Positions 14,831 through 22,457 of a stretch of DNA of 35,534 bases are shown one piece after another. Numbering within the stretch: position 1 is the first letter of the stretch; every line of letters starts with the position of its first letter. The stretch lies in NCBI GenBank assembly GCA_049323615.1, contig JBMOPD010000070.1, forward strand, positions 1-35,534. The letters are read 5' to 3'. Position numbers and translations under genes: made by a program. Source of the DNA: JBMOPD01 sp049323615. Lineage in GTDB: Bacteria > Bacillota > Desulfotomaculia > Desulfotomaculales > Desulfocucumaceae. Below the pieces are notes generated by a model that was given only the letters and a program-made list of their open reading frames with translations, was not told the DNA's origin and made no database searches.

Positions 14831-15781
14831 TCAGCTTCCCACGGACACCTTCATGCCGGCCCCCTCTATGATTTCCTTCAGCCTGTCAATATGTTCTTCC
14901 TCCGGGGGTGCCGTTCCGGACAGCTTATATACTCTCCCCATTTGCTGGCACTTGGATTTTCCGCCCTCGTGATACGGGAGCAGGGAGATTTTTTCCGCCT
15001 GGACCCGTTTTCCCAGCACGGCCACATTTTTTATGTGCTCCTCAGAATCGTTGAAACCCGGGATCAGGGGGACCCGCAGCCAGATCCCGGAGAGGCCGGA
15101 GGCCCTGATTAGATTTTCCATAATCAGGTGGTTGTCAACACCGGTTAATCTCTTGTGCTCGCCGGGGTCCAGGTGTTTTACGTCAAAAAGCACCAGGTCC
15201 GCAAAGGGCAATACCTTTTCCACGGTTTCCCAGGGGGCGTACCCCGTTGTGTCCAGGGCCGTGTGCAGCCCCTCCCGCCGGCACAGCTCCAGCAGGCCGG
15301 CCACGAATTCAGCCTGGCCCAGGGGCTCGCCCCCGGACACCGTGATTCCCCCGCCCGAATTTTTATAGAAAGCTTTGTCTTTAACAACCTCGGCGAAGAC
15401 ATCCGCCAGCTTCATATATTGGCCGCAGGCAGTGAGCGCCTGGTAAATACAGGCGCCGGCGCAATTCAGGCACTGGTCGCACCTGGCCCAGTCTATCTGC
15501 CTGCCTTTTTCCGCAGTGAAGGCGATGGCCCCCCGGGGGCAGGCGTTGAGGCACTCTCCGCATCCTTGGCAATTGATGTCTCTGACCATCAGGCTGGGGA
15601 AAAAATACTGTGATTCGGGATTGGAACACCAGTGGCAGCTTAAAGGGCAGCCCTTCATAAAAACGGTTGTCCTGATGCCCGGCCCGTCATGGATGCTGAA
15701 CCTCTGGATGTTGAAAACCAGTCCCTCGTCGCTGCTTTTTGCTGCAGGCGGTTTATGCAAAGTCACGGCATCAAATCTCAC
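14831..15781 (-). CDS. Glycyl-radical enzyme activating enzyme (radical SAM)
   Basis: This 316-residue radical-SAM activase installs the glycyl radical on its partner enzyme. The N-terminal block is FNIQRFSIHDGPGIRTTVF. The SAM-cluster ligands are CPLSCHWC (C-X3-C-X2-C, about 45-52). An inserted two-cluster ferredoxin domain follows (CQGCGECLNACPRGAI and CDQCLNCAGACIYQAL, about 70-115). SGGEPL and the later LRVPLIPGFND block are family-typical. The ferredoxin insert marks the activases of PFL-like dehydratases, decarboxylases and hydroxyalkylsuccinate synthases rather than the housekeeping PFL activase. The gene lies 26 bases downstream of its probable substrate enzyme, on the same strand. 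A ligase fragment abuts its stop codon. Confidence 0.92.
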   Translation of the reverse strand: MRFDAVTLHKPPAAKSSDEGLVFNIQRFSIHDGPGIRTTVFMKGCPLSCHWCSNPESQYFFPSLMVRDINCQGCGECLNACPRGAIAFTAEKGRQIDWARCDQCLNCAGACIYQALTACGQYMKLADVFAEVVKDKAFYKNSGGGITVSGGEPLGQAEFVAGLLELCRREGLHTALDTTGYAPWETVEKVLPFADLVLFDVKHLDPGEHKRLTGVDNHLIMENLIRASGLSGIWLRVPLIPGFNDSEEHIKNVAVLGKRVQAEKISLLPYHEGGKSKCQQMGRVYKLSGTAPPEEEHIDRLKEIIEGAGMKVSVGS

Positions 15782-15807
15782 TTTCAGTAACCAGTTGAAG
15801 AAAAACC

Positions 15808-18207
15808 TTAAAAATTCTGCTCCGACCTGGCGATGATATGATCCTGCAGGCCCCTGGTCAGGTCGACGAAATAAGCGCTGTAGCCGGCCACCCTGACGAT
15901 CAGGTCTTTATAGCCTTCGGGGCGCCGCTGGGCGTCAATGAGGGTTTCTTTATCCACAATATTGAACTGGATGTGGGGAACCTTCATCTCCCTCCAGGTT
16001 TTCAGGTAATTGACGAATACCTGGGCCGTTTCGCCCTCCAGGAGCCGCGGTGGAAACTTCTGGTTTAAAAGGTGGTTGTACGTCTCGAGGGTGTCGATTT
16101 TGACACAGGAATTGAGCACGGCCGTGGGCCCCCTTTTATCCATGCCCGGCTGCGGGGCCAGGGTGGAGTCCGCGAAGGGCCCCCCGTCCATCCGGCCGTC
16201 CGGTGTGGCCGGGGTGTCCGCGGCAAGGCCGTAGGTGGCGGAAACGGCGCTGCCGTCGCCCCTCATAGAATATCCGAACCGGTCTGTTACGGACTCCATA
16301 ACCGCCTCTGTCCGGTGGTGCACTTCCCGGGCGATCAAATCCACGTAGTCGTCGTCGTTTCCATATTTGGGGGCGTTAAGACAGGCCTGCCTGATATCTT
16401 CCCGCCCTTCCCAGTTCCGGCCCATAATTTCAATCAACTCCGGCAGGGTGACCAGCCTGTCTTCAAAAACCACCTTTTTGATGGCCGCCAGCGAGTCAGC
16501 CACGTTGGTGGCGCTGATGACCACAATGAAATCGTGGACCATGGAGGGGTAAACCCATTGTTTGCACTCTTTTCCGCGTTCTATGCAGCCTTCCACGATA
16601 GCCGAGTAAAAAGGCCGCGGGCAGTATTTGGCATACAGGTCGCGGCAGGTGTTTTCCACCTGCGCTATCCTGGTGGTAAAAAATTTTACCTGTTCCAGGT
16701 AGGCCGCCAAAACATCCTCCCAGGACTTGAAGGTGGCCGGGTCGGCCGTCCTCGCCCCCCACTGCTCCCCGGTCTTCGGGTTTACCCCCCGGTGGAGGGC
16801 CCACCAGAGGCACTTGGCCAGGACAAAATAGCCCACCACCCGCCGGGTGATGTTTTTCCCCGGGATTTCCATGTAAACGCACCCTGAAACTGTATAATCC
16901 CTGGCGTCTTGCGGGGGAACACCCCATTTTTCCAGCAGGGGGACAAGGGCCTCGTCATTAAACAGTGATGGATAGCCAATGCCGGTTTTAATTACGTCCA
17001 GGGCCTTGTACAGCAGTTTGTCCGGGGTTCCGTTATGTATCCGCAGGGCCAGGCTGGGTTCAATGGTGCGCATGGCCCTGGCCGCCTCGAGAACCAGGTA
17101 GGTCAATTCATTGGTGACATCACGGCCCTCCCTGTCGGTTCCCCCGAGGGTGACGGCCTGAAGCGAGGCAACCCCTCCGTAAACCGAGGTGACCAGGGGC
17201 GAATAGACCAGGCCCAGCTCCAGGAACTTGACCCAGAGGAGCTGGAGGATTTCCACGGCTTCATCCCCGGTAAGCCTTCCTTCCCTGAGGTCCCTTTCAT
17301 AATACGGCCCCAGCAGGTGATCAAAGCGGATGCCTATGCCGAGGGTTGAATATTCAAGGTATCTTACCAGGTGAATGAAATAAAAGAACTGCACTGCTTC
17401 CAGGAAGGTGCGGGGAGGATTGGCGGGAACCCGGCGGCAGGTGCGGGAGATTTCTTCAAGCCTGGCTTTTCGTTCGCCGTCCGGCTCGGATTTGGCCATT
17501 TCCCCGGCCAGCGCGGCGTACCGGCCGGCAAAGTTGATCACCGCCTTTAACACAATAATCACCGCCTGGAGAAACTCCTTTTGCTCAATGTAATCCAGGG
17601 GAACGGTGCGGTCTATTTCCGAGAGCCTTTCTTCCGCCAGCCTGATTCTGCCGTTCAGTCCCGTTCTGAACAGGCCCTCATAGTCGGGCACCCCCAGCTC
17701 GGACCAGTGCGTCCAGAGATAAGTCCCCTCGTACTTCCAGTACTTCGCCAGGTCTCCGCTGAACATCTCCTGCTGCCGGTCGCTCATGCATTTTCCCTGC
17801 CAGTAGGCGCAGAGCTCATCCAGTTCCTTTCTGCCCCCGTCGTCCAGGAGGGTTTTACCGGCTTCGCTGTTGACCAGCCTTTTCACCGACCGCCAGTTCA
17901 TGTCGATGGGATGGTAAAGCCCCTCCGGGCTGGAAGTCTGATACCCTACAATACGCTCCCAGTCCTGGATGAATATATCCATGTGATTGAGGACATGGGC
18001 CAGCGCCCTGGCGCGGCGCAGGACCATGGCCTGGCCGTCCGTTTCCCTGAAGGACTGGGTCATTAAACGGGAGCGCTGCAGGTCCAGCCTGATTTCCGGG
18101 CGAAACATGCCGCGGGAAATTTCATCGGTGGTGTATCCCCTCTGGACATTTCGCACCGCCTTGACCACAAGCCTGCTTTTCAGGTCATTGGCTAATTCCA
18201 TGTTCAT
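15808..18207 (-). CDS. Glycyl-radical enzyme of unassigned function (PFL superfamily)
   Basis: This 799-residue oxygen-sensitive cytosolic enzyme uses a stable glycyl radical and a thiyl radical. The PFL-type N-terminal domain spans most of the protein. The glycine loop near the C-terminus is LIVRVAGYSAYFVDL, with the radical Gly in RVAGYS. The catalytic Cys lies in DYTVSGCVYMEIPGKN (about residue 442). Diol dehydratases, choline lyase and several decarboxylases have Cys-X-Glu (GCVE) here, whereas this protein has GCVYME. The usual general-base Glu is therefore displaced by two positions or absent, so those substrate assignments are not supported. Length fits the decarboxylase, dehydratase and alkylsuccinate-synthase branches. 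The activase follows on the same strand. Start MNMELAN follows GAGGGATG-type spacing; a second Met is two codons later. Confidence 0.88.
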   Translation of the reverse strand: MNMELANDLKSRLVVKAVRNVQRGYTTDEISRGMFRPEIRLDLQRSRLMTQSFRETDGQAMVLRRARALAHVLNHMDIFIQDWERIVGYQTSSPEGLYHPIDMNWRSVKRLVNSEAGKTLLDDGGRKELDELCAYWQGKCMSDRQQEMFSGDLAKYWKYEGTYLWTHWSELGVPDYEGLFRTGLNGRIRLAEERLSEIDRTVPLDYIEQKEFLQAVIIVLKAVINFAGRYAALAGEMAKSEPDGERKARLEEISRTCRRVPANPPRTFLEAVQFFYFIHLVRYLEYSTLGIGIRFDHLLGPYYERDLREGRLTGDEAVEILQLLWVKFLELGLVYSPLVTSVYGGVASLQAVTLGGTDREGRDVTNELTYLVLEAARAMRTIEPSLALRIHNGTPDKLLYKALDVIKTGIGYPSLFNDEALVPLLEKWGVPPQDARDYTVSGCVYMEIPGKNITRRVVGYFVLAKCLWWALHRGVNPKTGEQWGARTADPATFKSWEDVLAAYLEQVKFFTTRIAQVENTCRDLYAKYCPRPFYSAIVEGCIERGKECKQWVYPSMVHDFIVVISATNVADSLAAIKKVVFEDRLVTLPELIEIMGRNWEGREDIRQACLNAPKYGNDDDYVDLIAREVHHRTEAVMESVTDRFGYSMRGDGSAVSATYGLAADTPATPDGRMDGGPFADSTLAPQPGMDKRGPTAVLNSCVKIDTLETYNHLLNQKFPPRLLEGETAQVFVNYLKTWREMKVPHIQFNIVDKETLIDAQRRPEGYKDLIVRVAGYSAYFVDLTRGLQDHIIARSEQNF

Positions 18208-18291
18208 CCCTCCTCGGCATAAATAAGCACCTTTCTCAGATTATAGCACATTAATCCTGAGAATTTTATTGGCCATTACCGGACAAAAATA

Positions 18292-18315
18292 GACCCGCCA
18301 TACGCCGGGCAGGTC
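18292..18315 (-). terminator. Probable terminator of the sulfur/Hdr cluster
   Basis: GACC-C-GCC and GGC-A-GGTC arms pair with one mismatch. On the minus strand the hairpin is followed by TATTTTTG. It separates dsrE2 from the glycyl-radical operon. Confidence 0.55.
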
Positions 18316-18352
18316 ATTTTATGGGAAGAGGAGGTATTGTTATTATCGGTTG

Positions 18353-18820
18353 TTATATGAAAAGGTTTACGTTGGCCTCTTCGGCCTCGCCCAGGTAGGT
18401 GGCCACCCCGGCGAACTCCAGCCCGTCGATGAGCTCTTCGGGCCTGATCCCCATCACATCCATGGACATGGTGCAGGCAATCATCTTTATCCCCTGATCC
18501 CTGGCGGTTTCCATCAGCTCCGGCAGGGAGGCCACCTTTTGCTGCTTCATGACCATCTTCATCATGGACGCGCCCATGCCGCCGAAATTCATCTTGGACA
18601 GCCCGAGCCTGTCGGCCCCCCGGGGCATCATGCGGCCGAACATGGCCTGCAGGAAACCCTTTTTAGCAGGGACCTTTTCAGGCCTCCTGATTATGTTGAG
18701 GCCCCAGAAGGTGAAAAACATGGTCACGTCGTCCCCCATGGCGGCGGCGCCGTTGGCGATGACAAAGGCGGCCATGGCCTTGTCCAGGTCGCCGCTGAAA
18801 ACAATAATGGTCTTTTTCAA
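18353..18820 (-). CDS. dsrE2: DsrE2-like sulfur-carrier protein
   Basis: This 155-residue protein of the DsrE/F/H superfamily (DsrE2 branch) carries persulfide sulfur on a conserved Cys. The start KKTIIVFSGDLDKAMAAF and the GLSKMNFGGMGASMMKMV segment are typical of DsrE2. The likely active Cys is in KMIACTMSMDVMGI (about residue 108). The TTG start at 18820 is set by GGGAGGG six bases upstream and gives the expected N-terminus; an in-frame ATG at 18835 would overlap that site. It is the last gene of the minus-strand cluster headed by tusA. TusA and DsrE-type proteins commonly pass sulfur between each other and to redox enzymes in sulfur metabolism, which supports a shared role here. Confidence 0.85.
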   Translation of the reverse strand: MKKTIIVFSGDLDKAMAAFVIANGAAAMGDDVTMFFTFWGLNIIRRPEKVPAKKGFLQAMFGRMMPRGADRLGLSKMNFGGMGASMMKMVMKQQKVASLPELMETARDQGIKMIACTMSMDVMGIRPEELIDGLEFAGVATYLGEAEEANVNLFI

Positions 18821-18884
18821 ACAAGTCCCTCCCATGCTAAATAGAAATACTTTGGGGGCAGCCAACAGCTATTAAAAAACATTA

Positions 18885-18954
18885 CACCCCCAACCCCCGA
18901 TCCTAATCCCCAATCCCCAATCCCCAACTCCCAATTCCTGATTCCTAATTCCCA
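18885..18954. repeat. Degenerate short tandem repeat of (T)CCCCAA(T)
   Basis: A roughly 70-base C-rich tract repeats CCCCAATCCCCAATCCCCAA and decays toward ATTCCTAATTCCC. It lies between dsrE2 and the hdrB-like gene and contains that gene's stop codon (18945-18947). Confidence 0.8.
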
Positions 18955-19913
18955 GCTTCGCAATAGGCCCTTACCAGGTAGCTGGATATATCGTCAAGCT
19001 TTATCCCGTCCCCGGCGGCTTTTTGCAGGTTGACATAGCATATGGGGCACATGGTCACCCCGCTGGGGGCCGCTTCTTTCATCTGATCCACCCTTTTACG
19101 GGCTCTGGCCACGGCCTTCTTGGGAAACAGGGATTCCGCCGGCCCGCCGCAGCAAAGGGTGAACCGGCCCGCATCGGCGGGCTCCCTGACGGTGAGGCCG
19201 GCTTTTGCCAGCAGGGTCCTGGGCTCGTTCAGCATGTTTTCATACCTGGCGTAAACGCAGGAATCGTGCACCACCACCTCAGCGGCCAGCTCGGCCAGGG
19301 GCCCGATGTTCCTTTCGGCCAGCACTTCCATGTAGCTCTTCACGTTCAGGTCGTATCCCTTGATCAGCTCCGGGTATACCGACCGCACCATGTTGGTGGT
19401 GTGGGGGTCCACGGTGATCACATTCCTGACGCCGTGCTTTTTGAAAGCGCCGTACACCTTGCTGGCGTGCTCCGCCAGCACGTCGTCCACCCCCAGGTCG
19501 TAAATCAGCGCCCCGGAGTACAGCTCGTCTTCGTACAGGTAGCCGAACTCCACCCCGGCCTGCCTCAACAGCCGCGCTATGTTGACCAGTATCCGGTTGA
19601 AGGACTGCTGCATGCCTTTGGGCGGAATGGCCATGAAGGCGGATATATTGACGGCCCGGTTGACATACCTGCCCAGCCTGACGAAATCGGCCAGCCAGGA
19701 GTCCTCAATTATCCCCTGGGCCTTGTTCATGGCGGCTATATACGGAATCAGCTGGTACATCAGGCCGGTGTAGATCACGGTCTCCCCGCCCTTTGGCAGG
19801 CCCAGGCCCTTTGCCCACGCGGTGGCTTTCCCGGCCGGAATGGGCAGCACGGATTTTCGTATCCGCAAGTTATCCGCCAGAATTCCAATGGTATCACCAA
19901 TCGGTAATGGCAT
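18945..19913 (-). CDS. HdrB-like CCG-domain protein
   Basis: This 322-residue protein resembles the catalytic or electron-transfer subunit B of heterodisulfide reductases and related CCG proteins. The CCG domain lies in the C-terminal half: HDSCVYARYE (about 208), then FTLCCGGPAESLF (about 255) and TMCPICYVNL (about 292). This is the Cys pattern that in HdrB binds a noncubane 4Fe-4S cluster acting on disulfides. Only one full CCG set is seen, whereas canonical HdrB has two. Start at 19913 follows AAGGAGAG; the longer frame translates a palindromic repeat and is rejected. It is downstream of hdrC-like, and the stop codon sits in a CCCCAAT repeat tract. It probably takes electrons from the HdrA/HdrC partners. 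Confidence 0.75.
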   Translation of the reverse strand: MPLPIGDTIGILADNLRIRKSVLPIPAGKATAWAKGLGLPKGGETVIYTGLMYQLIPYIAAMNKAQGIIEDSWLADFVRLGRYVNRAVNISAFMAIPPKGMQQSFNRILVNIARLLRQAGVEFGYLYEDELYSGALIYDLGVDDVLAEHASKVYGAFKKHGVRNVITVDPHTTNMVRSVYPELIKGYDLNVKSYMEVLAERNIGPLAELAAEVVVHDSCVYARYENMLNEPRTLLAKAGLTVREPADAGRFTLCCGGPAESLFPKKAVARARKRVDQMKEAAPSGVTMCPICYVNLQKAAGDGIKLDDISSYLVRAYCEAGN

Positions 19914-19931
19914 GGTCCGACTCTCCTTATT

Positions 19932-20023
19932 GGGGACATTCCTCCGAAGGAGGCGTGTCCCCTCTCCAATAGGGGACATTCCTCCGACCTGCAAAGTCAG
20001 GTTTAAGATAGAGGTGTGTCCCC
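19932..20023. repeat. Two palindromic GGGGACA...TGTCCCC repeats
   Basis: Copy one (19932-19962) is GGGGACATTCCTCC-GAA-GGAGGCGTGTCCCC in arrangement. Copy two (19972-20023) has the same ends but an extra segment, GACCTGCAAAGTCAGG and following bases, in its centre. They fill the junction between hdrC-like and hdrB-like and can fold as RNA hairpins. Confidence 0.85.
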
Positions 20024-20028
20024 GTTCC

Positions 20029-20331
20029 TTAGATTTTGAAAACTTTTTTATTCACGTAATATCTCAGCGACCTGACGTTTTCCGCGATATGCACCTTGGC
20101 CGGGCAGTTGGCTTCACACATCTTGCACAGGAGGCAGGAATAGATGGCTTCCATATTTTCCAGTACCTTGTCTTTCAGGCCCAGTAAAACATACCTGAAC
20201 AGCTTCCGGGGAAGGAGTTCGATGCCCATGTGGCACACCGCACTGCATACCCCGCAATTCATGCAGGCGGAAGCATTGAATTCCTCAGACCTTTTGACCT
20301 CGTCAACGAAATCGGGATTTACAAGCGCCAT
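20029..20331 (-). CDS. HdrC-like 4Fe-4S dicluster protein
   Basis: This 100-residue soluble electron-transfer subunit resembles heterodisulfide reductase subunit C. Two cluster motifs are present: CMNCGVCSAVCHMGIELLPRK (about 23-33) and CLLCKMCEANCPAKVHI (about 66-76). Each has the C-X2-C-X2-C-X3-C pattern. The spacing and the LPRKLFRYVLLGL link match HdrC and GlpC-type proteins. It should pass electrons between the HdrA flavoprotein and the HdrB-like protein. Its start overlaps the stop of the winged-helix gene by one base, indicating translational coupling. Confidence 0.85.
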   Translation of the reverse strand: MALVNPDFVDEVKRSEEFNASACMNCGVCSAVCHMGIELLPRKLFRYVLLGLKDKVLENMEAIYSCLLCKMCEANCPAKVHIAENVRSLRYYVNKKVFKI

Positions 20332-20579
20332 TAATTCCCCTCCCTTACAACCGCCTGATACTTATGGTAACCTTCATCCGTCACTTCACCGGTTTCAGAC
20401 ACGTATCCGTATTTGCGCATCCCCATAACCCAGTACATGACTTCGTAGGAAGGGTACCCAAGGACTTGCGCGATTTCCGGAACAGTCCGGGGGCCATTCT
20501 TGAGGACGTCGACAATCTTATCCCTCATCAGCATTTCTTCCCTGATGACTTCCCTTAAATCTCTTACCTCGCCGTTCAT
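20331..20579 (-). CDS. Small winged-helix protein in the Hdr cluster
   Basis: This 82-residue protein has an acidic N-terminal helix and a compact winged-helix-like domain: MRDKIVDVLKNGPRTVPEIAQVLG, then YPSYEVMYWVMGMRKYGYV and a short wing ending GYHKYQAV. It has no Cys or metal motif. Its place between hdrA and hdrC-like, with one-base overlap to the latter, suggests either an operon regulator or a structural partner of the redox complex. The ATG at 20579 has AAAGGAG about nine bases upstream; a TTG at 20588 is too close to that site. No closer family is claimed. Confidence 0.6.
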   Translation of the reverse strand: MNGEVRDLREVIREEMLMRDKIVDVLKNGPRTVPEIAQVLGYPSYEVMYWVMGMRKYGYVSETGEVTDEGYHKYQAVVREGN

Positions 20580-20600
20580 CTCAAACAATCTCCTTTACAA

Positions 20601-20726
20601 TGGGGACATTCCATCGGGGACATTCCCCGAAGGGGTGTGTCCCCTTACCCTTATTGGGGACATTCCCCGAAGGGGTGTGTCCCCTTACCCTTATTGGGGA
20701 CATTCCTCCGCAGGAGGTGTGTCCCC
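20601..20726. repeat. Cluster of palindromic GGGGACA...TGTCCCC repeats with 40-bp period
   Basis: A partial copy (from 20602) is followed by copies starting at 20616, 20656 and 20696, exactly 40 bases apart. The first two full copies have CCCC-GAA-GGGG cores; the third has CCTCCGCAGGAGG. The linkers read TTACCCTTATT. The last copy overlaps the 3' end of hdrA and supplies its stop codon. Confidence 0.9.
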
Positions 20727-22457
20727 ATTCCTTAGAAACCCGTCTATCATTGCCTTGATTTGGGCATCGGTGTATCCTTTCAGATCAATGGCATCCCTGG
20801 GGCAGACCGGAACGCACCCGCCGCAGCCCTTGCAGCCGGTCTTGTTTATCCTCGCCACTTCTTTACCCTGATCCTCGCTCTTTTCAATTGCCGAGTAAGG
20901 GCAGGTTTTTACGCATAGGTCACACCATTCGCAGAGTTCAGGGTTGACCGAAGCCATCAGGGGCTCAAGCTCAACATATCCCTTTTTAAGAATGGATGCG
21001 CTTTGGGTAACCGCCGATAATGCCGAGGCAACACTTTCAGAAGAGTTTTTGGGTCCCTGGCAGGTGCCGCAGATAAACACGCCGTCCACTACGGTTTCCA
21101 CGGGACGCAGCTTCGGGTGGATTTCGTTGAAAAACCGGTCCCTTCCCACAGGCAGTTTCAGGACGTCAACCAGTTCGCCGTTCTTTCTCGGGACCATGCC
21201 CGTTACCAGAACAACAACGTCGGCCTTGATTTCAACCTCTTCCCCGAAGGTAAGCAAATCTTTAACAGTGACCTTTATTTTCCCGTCGGGGCATTTTTCA
21301 ACTGCAGGGGGCTCGTCATCGCCAAACCTGAGGTAAGTTGAACCTTTTTCCCTTGACCGGCCATAAAGCAATTCATACCTGCCGTACGTCCTCATGTCCC
21401 TGAAAAGGTGATACTGGTGGGATTTTGGATTCTTTTCAGAAACCAGAATAGAGGAGTGAACCGCCGCATTGCAGCAGTAACGGGAACAGTAACGGTTCGG
21501 GTTTTCCAGGTCCGGCTGCTGCCTGCTTCCGACACAGTAAATATAGACAACGTCTTTTATCTCTTTCCCGTTGCGGGTCGGGATGCCGTCAGACCTGTCA
21601 AGCAGTTCTTTGAATTCCGGAAGGGTAATCACTCCGTCCTCGCCGTATCCGTACTCGCCTGCCCCGGGTTGATATGTGTCAAAACCCGTAGCGACAATGA
21701 TTGAGCCTACATTGGCGGTAATGTCATCTTTCTTATTGCCCTGGCCGCTTACCCTGATCTTTACGTTGAAGTTGCCGATATTCCCGGACTTTTCTACCAG
21801 CTCCGCACTGGTGAACAGGGTGATGTTTTCTCTTTTTTTAACTTCATCAACCAGTTTGGCAATCAGTTGCTTGCCGTTTTTTTCGTGGGGGTACATTTTC
21901 CCCAGCCGGTTGATCCACCCGCCGACAGCCGGAGATTTTTCAACCAGGAAGACGGATATACCGATATCTGCCATACCTATGGCCGCTCTCAAGCCGGCGA
22001 TCCCGGCGCCGACAACCAGCACCTGCGGAACAGTGCCGATTATTATGGGTTCAAGGGGCTCGGTTAAACTTGTCCTGGCGATCCCGCCCCTGATTAACCT
22101 GATCGCCTTTATTGTCGCCCCTTCCCGGTCATCCGTGTGCGTCCAGGAACACTGCTCCCTTACATTAACCTGGGTATACTGATACGGGTTCAGCCCCGCC
22201 CTCCTGGCGACATTCCTGAAAGTAAACAGGTGCAGTTTCGGGGAACAGGACGCCACCACAAGGCCGTCAAGATTTTGCTCCCTGATGTCCTGGACCATCT
22301 CCTGCTGGGTGGCGTCGGAACATGTGAACATTGCTGTCCTGGCAACCACAACACCCGGCTCGTTCTGAACGGCTTCCCTGACCCTGTCCACATCCACGTA
22401 GTCGGAGATATTCCCGCCGCAGTGGCAAATGTAAACGCCTATTCTCCTGTTGCTCAT
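20691..22457 (-). CDS. hdrA: HdrA-like flavoprotein
   Basis: This 588-residue FAD/iron-sulfur protein resembles heterodisulfide reductase subunit A. Its N-terminal domain has YICHCGGNISDYV, MFTCSDATQQEMV and ASCSPKLHLFTF. FAD-binding VLVVGAGIAGLRAAIGMADIG starts near 146, with GMYPHEKNGKQL-type linkers and a C-terminal IVATGFDTY half. Two ferredoxin clusters lie at about 513-523 (CEWCDLCVKTCP) and 544-554 (CKGCGGCVPVCP). HdrA is the site of flavin-based electron bifurcation in hydrogenase- or formate-linked Hdr complexes, so a similar role is inferred. The last 12 residues (RNGDTPPAEECPQ region) and the stop codon come from a palindromic repeat. The gene overlaps the HdrA-GltD stop by four bases. 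Confidence 0.88.
   Translation of the reverse strand: MSNRRIGVYICHCGGNISDYVDVDRVREAVQNEPGVVVARTAMFTCSDATQQEMVQDIREQNLDGLVVASCSPKLHLFTFRNVARRAGLNPYQYTQVNVREQCSWTHTDDREGATIKAIRLIRGGIARTSLTEPLEPIIIGTVPQVLVVGAGIAGLRAAIGMADIGISVFLVEKSPAVGGWINRLGKMYPHEKNGKQLIAKLVDEVKKRENITLFTSAELVEKSGNIGNFNVKIRVSGQGNKKDDITANVGSIIVATGFDTYQPGAGEYGYGEDGVITLPEFKELLDRSDGIPTRNGKEIKDVVYIYCVGSRQQPDLENPNRYCSRYCCNAAVHSSILVSEKNPKSHQYHLFRDMRTYGRYELLYGRSREKGSTYLRFGDDEPPAVEKCPDGKIKVTVKDLLTFGEEVEIKADVVVLVTGMVPRKNGELVDVLKLPVGRDRFFNEIHPKLRPVETVVDGVFICGTCQGPKNSSESVASALSAVTQSASILKKGYVELEPLMASVNPELCEWCDLCVKTCPYSAIEKSEDQGKEVARINKTGCKGCGGCVPVCPRDAIDLKGYTDAQIKAMIDGFLRNGDTPPAEECPQ

Noticed and set aside
18945..19994. Longer hdrB-like start at 19994
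   Set aside because: The added N-terminus is a translation of the palindromic repeat, and AAGGAGAG supports the Met at 19913.
20616..20726. CRISPR array
   Set aside because: The 40-base periodic units are palindromic throughout, with near-identical short linkers rather than unique spacers, and no cas genes are present.
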